DNA of 5,239 nt, taken from contig QHYO01000035.1 in the NCBI GenBank assembly GCA_003224135.1, positions 1 to 5,239 on the forward strand. The letters are read 5' to 3'. The position numbers and the translations under genes were made by a program. Within the stretch, counting starts at the first letter, position 1, and each line of letters begins with the position of its first letter. Below, piece by piece: positions 1 through 5,176 of this stretch. The DNA is from Acidobacteriota bacterium (GTDB lineage Bacteria; Acidobacteriota; Terriglobia; Acidiferrales; UBA7541). The notes below the pieces were generated by a model. It did not search any database and was not told where the DNA came from. It saw only the letters and a list, made by a program, of their open reading frames with translations.

Positions 1-336
1 GCGCCGCGCGTTTACATCGCAAATTTAATGACGCAACCGGGCGAGACGACCGACTATTCCTTGGCGCGTCATCTTCGCGCGATTCAGAATCACGTGAAGC
101 CGCGCATCGTGGACTACGTCGTGGCAAACCGGCAGAGAATTTCGCCTGCGGTTAGGCGCCGCTATCGCAGACAGGGCGCATCGCAGGTCACGGTGGACGC
201 CGGCGGCTTGCGCAAACTGCGCGTGGAACTGCTTCTGGGGAATTTGCTCGAGGAGCATGAAAAAATCCGCCATCATTCCGCGCGCCTCGCGCGCCTGCTG
301 CTCGATGAATTTCCCCCGCGTGCCGCAAAGAAATAG
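1..336 (+). CDS. yvcK: YvcK/CofD-like family protein (gluconeogenesis factor type), 3'-terminal part
   Basis: The reading frame is open from the first base and ends at TAG 334-336, giving 111 C-terminal residues of a protein that starts outside the window. The first visible residues read APRVYIANLMTQPGET, followed by a DYS..RHLRAIQNHV segment and a VDYVVANR segment. These are the characteristic C-terminal block of the YvcK (UPF0052, CofD-like) family, whose members are usually a little over 300 residues. YvcK proteins bind UDP-sugars (UDP-GlcNAc) in the cytoplasm and are needed for normal growth and cell shape on gluconeogenic carbon sources. They are related to the 2-phospho-lactate transferase CofD but are not thought to make F420. 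The tail is basic (ends AAKK) and contains a helix rich in Leu, Glu and His. The internal ATG at 28 is not the start, because homologous sequence continues upstream of it. In many bacteria yvcK lies beside rapZ and whiA; no whiA follows here, and the next gene is convergent. Confidence 0.88.
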   Translation, partial: APRVYIANLMTQPGETTDYSLARHLRAIQNHVKPRIVDYVVANRQRISPAVRRRYRRQGASQVTVDAGGLRKLRVELLLGNLLEEHEKIRHHSARLARLLLDEFPPRAAKK

Positions 337-348
337 CGCACCGCAAGG

Positions 349-2481
349 TTAGCGAATTGTTCCGCGGAGAACGGTGATTGAGGCGCGAGGGAGCACGAAC
401 CTCGTGTCGGGTTTTGCGTCCAACGAAGAGACGACGGGCGGTCCAGCGGGATCTGCATGGCTGTCGGCGCCTCGAGGATGCCAGACGTATTGTTTGGCGC
501 CGAATGTCGTGACGGAAACTTTCCCCATGAATTGCCGAGAGCCGCTCTGCTGGCCATCAGAGAATTGAATAGCAACGGAATGCGCGTTGGCCGAATCTTT
601 GTTCACAACAAGTACCGACCATTCTGCGTCAGGCCGCACGACAGTGTAAGCAGTGACCAGGCTGTTGCCTTCATCGTCCTTAAGGTCCGACGCGGCGGGA
701 TAGAGGCGATGAATTCCCGCGCCATGCCTTACCCAATCCAGATTGATCATGCGGCTTGCGAAATATTGCGATGTGTGTTGTTTGATATTCAGTTCCTCAT
801 CCGCGACGAAATTTCCATAAGTGCTGTAACCGCGGCAGCCCGGACGCAACGGTTCCGGCTGAATTGGTGAGTGATAATAAACCGCACCGGCCCCGCCGAA
901 CTCTAGAAACGATCCGACACTATCGGCGAGCCACAGCGCAGCGAAGACATCCTGCATTGGTTCGGTTAATTCCCATGACAAATTGCTTTCTGTGTTCATG
1001 AGCGGGATATCCTCGGGGACGCCATCCTCACGCCATGCGTGAAGAACGGTGCGGGTCCATTCCGGCTCGCGGTAGAGATCAGTCCAATTCACATCGCACG
1101 GGGGAATCGGATAATGCTCAAATGAAACGAAGGAAAGGTCGTTCAGCCGGTTGTGCGTTTTCAAATACTCGATGAACCGTCCCAACCAGGAAGTTTTGCC
1201 ATTGGCGTCGGGCCACACTTTAATGTCATCGTTCACGCCTTCAAAGACTGGGCCGCCGAGTCTCAACCGTTGATCAACCCTATGCAGGGCCGTTGCCCAC
1301 TCGAGGTAGAGCGCCGCGTAATCTTCGGGCAGCATGTATTGCCCGTCGGGCTCTTCGCCCATTTCCACATAGGAAATTGGATAGCCACGCTTACGGAGAT
1401 AGGCAACTTCTGCAGCGCTGTCTTCCGGAGTTCCGTACAGCATGGACACCGCAATCATTGCAGGCAGATGATTGGTGTAGCCGCTCGTGAAGAAAAGATC
1501 GAAGCCGGTTTGAACGGCATTCGGGTTCAGGTCAGTTTCGGAGTGCCAAGGATCGATGGAAGAAACCAGAACTGCGGTTTGATTTTCACCGGCCACGTGT
1601 TTGACGAGATCGACGAATTGTCCGTCGCTTGAAAAATTTCCCGCGAAGATTTCACTTGCGGCATAACCAACGCAGTTGCGCAGATCACCTGCTCCGTGAG
1701 TGTCGCAAGTGTTCGATGATTCCGTCATCCAGATGCGGACGAACCTGGCAGGGATTGGCGCCGGAGCGAGGCGCAACAGTGGGGAGGCTCCTTGGCCATT
1801 CGCAAAGTCGCCCTGCGGGAAAGATGCCCATTTTCCAGAAACAGGTTTGTTCATCGCGTCGTCGCTGCCCACCCAATATTGAACCGTGAATCTTGTGGCG
1901 TAAGGGTTGGCCCAGGCGATTTCGAGAGCATCGATGGGTTGCGGTGTGCCGAAATCAATCACGATCCATTGCGGATGGAGCGAGTCGCTTTCGGTGGTGA
2001 ATCTTGCGGCAAGATATGGATTACTTTTCCAGTAACTTGCGGAGTCGCCGTCGGTCAGACGCGAATAGCCGTGCGAGGCGCCGCCGTTGCGCGTGTTTCC
2101 ACGATGCGGAAGTGGATAGCCGTAGGAAGCACGCAGTGTGCCGGCAGGTTCGGGATTGCCGATGAAATAGCCGCTTTTGCTTGCGGGATCGCTCCAGGAG
2201 CCATTTGGGTTCCAGTGCCACGCGGCGATGCTGAGCTCCGTATTCTGCCGGTAGGTGATTGGCCCCCATCCGGCAGAGAGAGATTCCTTGATCGTTTCCG
2301 GGCGAAACACTTTCTCGAACTGTTTGGCGGGCAGAATATCGAGCGAAGTACCGAGTGCTAGATCGGGATCGAAGGGAACGGCTTTGCCCGGGGAAATATC
2401 CACGCGGACGGTTTGCGCTGGGGAAATGCTCGTAAACAAGAGTAGCGCGGCGAAGAGAATTGGGTTAGAAAGCAGCTTCAT
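349..2481 (-). CDS. Secreted glycoside-hydrolase-like protein with discoidin (F5/8C-type) domain, clan GH-A-like
   Basis: This is a 710-residue exported protein. Residues 1-22 form a Sec signal peptide (K2, hydrophobic core 8-16, predicted cleavage after S20-P-A22). There is no lipobox, so it should be periplasmic or extracellular. Residues about 130-281 look like an F5/8 type C/CBM32 sugar-binding fold: SYWKS at 149-153, QWIVIDFG at 171-178, RFVRIW at 246-251. Residues about 300-600 resemble a clan GH-A TIM barrel of the GH39/GH51/GH79 kind. VEMGEEPDG (372-380) offers the acid/base Glu377 and MNTESN (495-500) the nucleophile Glu498; SFEHYP (453-458) resembles the strand-6 His-Tyr motif. Residues about 605-710 look like a C-terminal beta domain. 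Likely substrates are plant or microbial glycans, but the specificity cannot be read. Its four cysteines (259, 270, 462, 549) could form two disulfides. The ATG at 2481 has a weak AGGGA ribosome site about 9 bases upstream. Family membership is an inference from motifs. Confidence 0.85.
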   Translation of the reverse strand: MKLLSNPILFAALLLFTSISPAQTVRVDISPGKAVPFDPDLALGTSLDILPAKQFEKVFRPETIKESLSAGWGPITYRQNTELSIAAWHWNPNGSWSDPASKSGYFIGNPEPAGTLRASYGYPLPHRGNTRNGGASHGYSRLTDGDSASYWKSNPYLAARFTTESDSLHPQWIVIDFGTPQPIDALEIAWANPYATRFTVQYWVGSDDAMNKPVSGKWASFPQGDFANGQGASPLLRLAPAPIPARFVRIWMTESSNTCDTHGAGDLRNCVGYAASEIFAGNFSSDGQFVDLVKHVAGENQTAVLVSSIDPWHSETDLNPNAVQTGFDLFFTSGYTNHLPAMIAVSMLYGTPEDSAAEVAYLRKRGYPISYVEMGEEPDGQYMLPEDYAALYLEWATALHRVDQRLRLGGPVFEGVNDDIKVWPDANGKTSWLGRFIEYLKTHNRLNDLSFVSFEHYPIPPCDVNWTDLYREPEWTRTVLHAWREDGVPEDIPLMNTESNLSWELTEPMQDVFAALWLADSVGSFLEFGGAGAVYYHSPIQPEPLRPGCRGYSTYGNFVADEELNIKQHTSQYFASRMINLDWVRHGAGIHRLYPAASDLKDDEGNSLVTAYTVVRPDAEWSVLVVNKDSANAHSVAIQFSDGQQSGSRQFMGKVSVTTFGAKQYVWHPRGADSHADPAGPPVVSSLDAKPDTRFVLPRASITVLRGTIR

Positions 2482-2591
2482 GGACCGTCCCTGGGAAGGC
2501 TATTGTTACGATTTAATCCTGTCGAAACGACTCTGCGGGAAATCACGTTACGCGCAATCCGAGGGCCTGCCATGCGAAATTACTGCGCCGC

Positions 2592-2906
2592 TCAGTAGGG
2601 TGATCTTTCATAGACAGCCCGTTCGCTTGCAATCTTCAGATTTCGCCTGGTCTCCTGAAGACCGAAACCTTGCCGTTCGAATTCCGTGGCGACTGTTTTC
2701 TTTGCGTTTTCGAAGGCTTCCTCATTTTCCCACACCGCGGTGGTCATGTAGTTGTATCGGCTTTCTCCATCCCGCTTCTCATAAAGAAATCCCTCAACGA
2801 AGCCGGGCAACGTTTTGAGCAAGCTTTGCACCTTGAGGGCTCTTTCCAGAAATGGCGCTTTGGACTCCTCTGGAACAATAAATTTATCGATCAAGATTTT
2901 TTGCAT
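2592..2906 (-). CDS. Antibiotic biosynthesis monooxygenase (ABM)-fold protein
   Basis: This 104-residue protein has the length and pattern of a single ABM domain (dimeric alpha/beta ferredoxin-like barrel). An N-terminal strand (KILIDKFIVPEES, 3-15) leads into an amphipathic helix. The family-typical LPGFVEGFLYEK segment (33-44) follows, then a strand ending in AVWENEEAF (57-65) and a second helix carrying 'AKKTVATEF' (68-76). Family members include cofactor-less monooxygenases of polyketide quinones (ActVA-Orf6), the quinol monooxygenase YgiN and heme-degrading enzymes; many are uncharacterised. The substrate cannot be told here, and the Asn-Trp-Trp set of the IsdG heme oxygenases is not evident. 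The ATG at 2906 has a good AGGA ribosome site 8 bases upstream in an A-rich leader. The gene lies 26 bases after the SDR gene on the same strand, so the two are very probably cotranscribed from the promoter shared with the divergent tetR. No clear terminator follows its TGA stop. Confidence 0.8.
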   Translation of the reverse strand: MQKILIDKFIVPEESKAPFLERALKVQSLLKTLPGFVEGFLYEKRDGESRYNYMTTAVWENEEAFENAKKTVATEFERQGFGLQETRRNLKIASERAVYERSPY

Positions 2907-2932
2907 GGTGTTATTCCTTTTTTTGTGTGGAT

Positions 2933-3559
2933 TTAGTTGCAGATTCCAACGATCTTGCCTATCGAGGAGCGATTCTCGACTGCCTTGAGCATGAAATCGG
3001 CTACGTCCGCACGCGAGATTTTGAAACCAAAACTAGGCAGGCGGCTTTCGCGTACTCGATACTTTCCGGTGTAAGGCTTGTCTGTGAGTTGTGGTGGGCG
3101 GACGATCGTCCAGTCGAGCCCGCTTTCCGCAAAGACCTGTTCCATCGCAGATGCATCTCTAACCGTGCCAGGAAAGAACAAGCGGCCCAAAAGGTATGCC
3201 GGCGGCACGATGGAATCCTTGAACAGGAAAGCCACTGACTCGACGATGACGCGCCTGACCTCGGTATGCGGCATGGCAGCGGTCAGCGCGACGGCGAATC
3301 GCTGTAGAAGATTTGCGTCCGCTTTCGATATGGGCACCCGCGGACCGAAACCTGACACAACCGCTTCGTGACCTATGATGACCCGTTCAAGCTCGGCGCT
3401 GCTTAGCAGATCTCCTTGCTTCACGGTGACACGATCCGCTAACGGCTTGAGTCGCTCCGGCGAGCGGACAAATGCGGTCACAGAATGACCGCGTTCAATC
3501 GCCTGGCGAACGATTTCTAGGCCCGTGCCCCCGGTGGCACCCAGTACCAGCAACTTCAT
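2933..3559 (-). CDS. NAD(P)-binding atypical SDR / NmrA-like NAD(P)H-binding protein
   Basis: From the ATG at 3559 this is a 208-residue cytoplasmic Rossmann-fold protein. MKLLVLGATGGTG at residues 1-13 carries the GxxGxxG dinucleotide loop. VRSP at 31-34 gives an Arg after strand 2 that favours NADP(H), and QGDLL (48-52) supplies the Asp next to the adenine. TIVRPPQLTD at 151-160 is the usual late strand of NmrA/BVR-B-like SDRs. The Tyr-xxx-Lys pair of classical SDRs is not seen, as is normal for this atypical group, which includes quinone reductases (QorB), biliverdin-reductase-like proteins and redox sensors such as NmrA. The frame stays open up to an ATG at 3619, which would add 20 residues with no family resemblance and no Shine-Dalgarno site and would begin 7 bases from the operator. 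I therefore prefer 3559, although its own ribosome site (AGGG about 13 bases upstream) is weak. It is the first gene of a two-gene operon with the ABM gene and is probably repressed by the divergent TetR. Confidence 0.82.
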   Translation of the reverse strand: MKLLVLGATGGTGLEIVRQAIERGHSVTAFVRSPERLKPLADRVTVKQGDLLSSAELERVIIGHEAVVSGFGPRVPISKADANLLQRFAVALTAAMPHTEVRRVIVESVAFLFKDSIVPPAYLLGRLFFPGTVRDASAMEQVFAESGLDWTIVRPPQLTDKPYTGKYRVRESRLPSFGFKISRADVADFMLKAVENRSSIGKIVGICN

Positions 3560-3625
3560 GCTGCGGTGCGTGCCCTGGCGCAAAGGGCTTACCGGTTCAG
3601 TGTCGATGTGCTCTCTCATATTAGC

Positions 3626-3639
3626 TATAGATGTCTATA
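3626..3639. promoter_or_regulatory. Putative TetR operator in the divergent SDR/tetR promoter
   Basis: TATAGA-TG-TCTATA is a perfect inverted repeat with 6-base arms and a 2-base spacer. It lies in the AT-rich stretch between the divergent SDR and tetR genes, about 30 bases before the tetR start. The length and perfect symmetry suit a TetR-family dimer. A -10-like TATACT (3636-3641, + strand) overlaps its right arm, and a weaker TATAGC on the - strand overlaps the left arm. Binding would thus cover both -10 regions, giving autorepression and repression of the SDR-ABM operon. No convincing -35 boxes are visible on either side. The operator role is inferred from position and symmetry. Confidence 0.6.
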
Positions 3640-3668
3640 CTGAATAAAGGTTACTCTAATAGGGAAAC

Positions 3669-4355
3669 ATGCCGAAAATAAAAAAGCGCATCTACAAATC
3701 GCCGGTTCGTCAGCGTCAGGCAGGCGATACCCGACGACGCATTGTGGAGGCCACACGGCACCTCTTAGAGAGTGAAGGCTATGCCGGAATGACTATCGAA
3801 GCGATCGCGCGGCGGGCGGAAGTATCCGCGCAAAGCGTGTATGGCATCTTCAAGTCGAAGACGGGAATTCTCGTGGAACTTCTCGATCAGGCCGCTTTCG
3901 GAGCCGATTACGAGGACTCCGTGCGGCAGGCAATGAGCACAACTGACCCCGAAAGCCGTTTGCGGTTCGCTGCCCGCATTGCCAGACAGATCCATGACGC
4001 GCAAAGTATCACCTTCGATCTATTGCGAGGTGCGGGTGTGGTTGCGCCCGAGCTGGCAAAATTGGAACAACAGCGAGAAGACCTGCGCTATAAGAGACAG
4101 GAAATGATGATCATTTCCCTGCGCGAAGACGCAAGCCTTCGATCGGGGCTCGATCATCGGACCGCCCGAGATATCTTATGGATGCTTACTGGCAGGGACG
4201 TATACCGGATGCTGGTGCGCGAGCGTGGGTGGAGTGCAGAGAAATACCAAGACTGGGTGGCCGACGCCCTGGTGCAATCTCTCCTCACTCAAGGCAGTGC
4301 AAATCCGGTTCGCAGTCGGGGAACGAAATCTGGTTCATCGGAGAGGCAGGTTTGA
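3669..4355 (+). CDS. TetR/AcrR-family transcriptional regulator
   Basis: This 228-residue protein has a basic N-terminal arm (MPKIKKRIYKSPVRQRQ) followed by a TetR_N DNA-binding domain at about residues 20-66: TRRRIVEATRHLLESEGY, then MTIEAIARRAEVSAQSVYGIF with the recognition helix SAQSVYGIF (53-61), then KSKTGILVELL. The rest (about 80-205) is the helical ligand-binding and dimerisation domain, which diverges too far to indicate a ligand. It contains a long charged helix (KLEQQREDLRYKRQEMM, 131-147). The last 20 residues are polar and probably disordered. The ATG at 3669 has an AGGG ribosome site only a few bases upstream, and the basic arm supports this start. It is transcribed away from the SDR-ABM operon, with a perfect palindrome between them, so it is most likely an autoregulated repressor of that operon, released by a small molecule the operon handles. 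The inducer is unknown. Confidence 0.9.
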   Translation: MPKIKKRIYKSPVRQRQAGDTRRRIVEATRHLLESEGYAGMTIEAIARRAEVSAQSVYGIFKSKTGILVELLDQAAFGADYEDSVRQAMSTTDPESRLRFAARIARQIHDAQSITFDLLRGAGVVAPELAKLEQQREDLRYKRQEMMIISLREDASLRSGLDHRTARDILWMLTGRDVYRMLVRERGWSAEKYQDWVADALVQSLLTQGSANPVRSRGTKSGSSERQV

Positions 4356-4406
4356 AGTAGAACGCCGGACCACTTGTCTGTTCAAGCCACGTCCCGATAA
4401 CTCCTA

Positions 4407-4420
4407 GATTGCTGGCAATC
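4407..4420. repeat. Perfect inverted repeat GATTGC-TG-GCAATC downstream of tetR
   Basis: This 14-base dyad has 6-base arms and a TG spacer, the same 6-2-6 layout and spacer dinucleotide as the operator-like site at 3626-3639 but with different arms. It begins 52 bases after the tetR stop and directly abuts a second inverted repeat at 4421-4448. It could be a protein-binding site or one half of a compound RNA structure. The 2-base spacer is too tight for a normal RNA hairpin without opening the inner pair. Only the symmetry is certain; the function is not known. Confidence 0.5.
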
Positions 4421-4448
4421 CGGAAGTGATCGAGGGATCAGCCTTCCG
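4421..4448 (+). terminator. Stem-loop downstream of tetR, possible terminator without U-tract
   Basis: CGGAAG (4421-4426) and TGATC (4427-4431) pair with GATCA (4436-4440) and CTTCCG (4443-4448). This gives 11 base pairs with a GAGG tetraloop and one 2-base bulge (GC, 4441-4442). It lies about 65 bases after the tetR stop and well before the next gene, a sensible place for transcript 3'-end formation or stabilisation. No T-tract follows in either direction, so a classical intrinsic terminator is not supported. The stem is seen in the sequence; the terminator role is a weak inference. Confidence 0.35.
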
Positions 4449-4574
4449 AGTTGGTTCGGTACGCGAGCACTGCGCGGGTGGCTGCCAGCAGCACATCCTG
4501 TTAAGTTCGAAACGGCATACCTTATTACCGTGAGGATCCGCCAAGCGGAGATTCCAATCATTCGAGGCGAGGAA

Positions 4575-4988
4575 ATGTCAACGTTCGGATTAATCGAGTA
4601 TAACGATGCAAGCCCCGAGGTGCGCGCGATCTATGACGACATCATGACGACGCGGAAGACGGACTGGATCAATAATTTCTGGAAGGCCATCGCGCACGAT
4701 CCAGCCACGCTGAAGCGTACCTGGGAAAGTATCAAGGAGATTATGGCGCCGGGAGCATTGGACCCGCTGACCAAGGAATTGATTTACGTGGCGGTGAGTG
4801 TGACGAACAACTGTAATTACTGCATCGCGTCGCACACCGCGTCCGCCGTGAAGAAGGGCATGACGACAGCCATGTTCAAGGAATTGCAGGCGGTGATCGG
4901 CATGGCGAATGAAACGAACAAGCTTGTCACCGGCTACCAGGTGGCAATTGACGAGCAGTTCAACTTGCCGTTCGGTACGCCGAAGTAA
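4575..4988 (+). CDS. AhpD-like / carboxymuconolactone decarboxylase family protein
   Basis: From the ATG at 4575 this is a 137-residue all-helical protein of the CMD family (AhpD-like fold). DPLTKELIYVAVSVTNNCNYCIASHTASAVKKG (63-95) holds the family signature: Glu68, the Cys80-x-x-Cys83 pair and His87. The 12/3/4 residue spacing matches the Glu118, Cys130, Cys133 and His137 relay of Mycobacterium tuberculosis AhpD. Such proteins usually act as thiol-disulfide or peroxidase partners in the cytoplasm; true carboxymuconolactone decarboxylases lack the CxxC pair. A further in-frame GTG at 4530 would add 15 residues. The ATG at 4575 is preferred because GAGGCGAGGA lies just upstream as a ribosome site and the MSTFGLIEYNDASPEVRAIYDD start is typical of the family. 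It is 219 bases beyond tetR on the same strand, with inverted repeats between, so it probably has its own promoter, although no clear -35/-10 pair was found. No ahpC peroxiredoxin partner is in the window. Confidence 0.87.
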   Translation: MSTFGLIEYNDASPEVRAIYDDIMTTRKTDWINNFWKAIAHDPATLKRTWESIKEIMAPGALDPLTKELIYVAVSVTNNCNYCIASHTASAVKKGMTTAMFKELQAVIGMANETNKLVTGYQVAIDEQFNLPFGTPK

Positions 4989-4993
4989 GGTCC

Positions 4994-5007
4994 CGCACGC
5001 CCGTGCG
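4994..5007. repeat. Palindrome CGCACG-CC-CGTGCG just after the AhpD-like gene
   Basis: A perfect 6-2-6 inverted repeat starts 5 bases after the stop codon at 4988. As RNA it would form a short GC-rich hairpin with a 4-base loop once the inner pair opens. It has no T-tract, so it is at most a weak or Rho-assisted 3'-end signal. Its right arm overlaps the left end of the larger inverted repeat at 5004-5105. Confidence 0.4.
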
Positions 5008-5105
5008 ACGAAGGAAGAGCGATTTCTCGTTTCGCTCGGAGTGACGATTGGCGTGATTTGACTTCAGGCAAGCAGGGTGGCGAAGAACGACTTCCTGACG
5101 TCGCA
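5004..5105. repeat. Nested inverted-repeat element (~100 bases), REP/MITE-like
   Basis: TGCGACG (5004-5010) and AGGAAG (5012-5017) are matched by CTTCCT (5091-5096) and CGTCGCA (5099-5105). That gives 13 paired bases with only a 1x2 internal mismatch, flanking about 73 bases. Further in, TCGTT/AACGA (5027-5031 with 5086-5090) and TCGC/GCGA (5032-5035 with 5080-5083) could extend the fold. The core at 5017-5049 contains a smaller dyad, GAGCGA...TCGCTC (5017-5022 and 5032-5037). Its reverse strand reads CGTCACTCCGAGCGAAACG, close to the 'GTCATTCCGAGCGAAGCGAGGAATC'-type dispersed intergenic repeats I recall from Acidobacteriota and some other phyla. It encodes nothing convincing. Classing it as a mobile or dispersed repeat is an inference, since only one copy is in view. 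Confidence 0.45.
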
Positions 5106-5130
5106 AGATTAGATGGGATTTGTTTTTCTG

Positions 5131-5150
5131 ACCTGTCCCTTCGGACAGGT
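5131..5150. repeat. Perfect 8-bp stem-loop ACCTGTCC-CTTC-GGACAGGT
   Basis: The two 8-base arms are exactly complementary around a CTTC loop, giving the strongest hairpin in the window. On the + strand the T-rich run (TGTTTTTCTG, 5121-5130) comes before the stem rather than after it, and only GTTTCC follows. It therefore does not fit an intrinsic terminator in either direction. It could be a structured 3' end for the AhpD-like transcript, a 5' leader element of a gene beyond the right edge, or a binding site. Confidence 0.45.
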
Positions 5151-5160
5151 GTTTCCACTG

Positions 5161-5176
5161 TAGTACCTGCGTACTA
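5161..5176. promoter_or_regulatory. Operator-like palindrome TAGTAC-CTGC-GTACTA
   Basis: The 6-base arms are perfect reverse complements around a 4-base centre, ten bases after the hairpin at 5131-5150. The TAGTAC/GTACTA symmetry and spacing suit a dimeric winged-helix repressor of the BlaI/MecI or PadR kind, though the match to any known consensus is loose. It lies in the 251-base gene-free stretch at the right edge, upstream of any gene that may begin near or beyond 5239. It could equally form a short RNA hairpin. Its regulatory role is a guess from symmetry and position. Confidence 0.35.

Noticed and set aside
457..870. A 137-codon + strand frame inside the glycosidase-like gene
   Set aside because: Antisense shadow with no motif and no ribosome site. 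The same applies to the frame at 1153-1632.
1792..2361. A 189-codon open frame on the + strand opposite the glycosidase-like gene
   Set aside because: It lies wholly antisense to a gene with clear domains. The peptide is rich in Arg, Gly and Cys, with no recognisable domain or ribosome site. It is typical of shadow frames in GC-rich genes.
2482..2591. Promoter or terminator between the ABM and glycosidase-like genes
   Set aside because: The 110 bases contain only a 4-bp GTCG/CGAC dyad and a short GGAC/GTCC dyad. No hairpin with a T-tract and no credible -35/-10 pair could be identified on the - strand.
2255..2818. A 187-codon + strand frame spanning the start of the glycosidase-like gene and part of the ABM gene
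   Set aside because: It overlaps two well-supported genes on the opposite strand, and its translation shows no family pattern.
4530..4574. Upstream GTG start adding 15 residues to the AhpD-like protein
   Set aside because: The extra residues do not look like the family N-terminus, and the purine-rich ribosome site sits just before the ATG at 4575.
5131..5150. Hairpin as an intrinsic terminator of the AhpD-like gene
   Set aside because: No run of T follows the stem on either strand; the T-rich stretch precedes it on the + strand.
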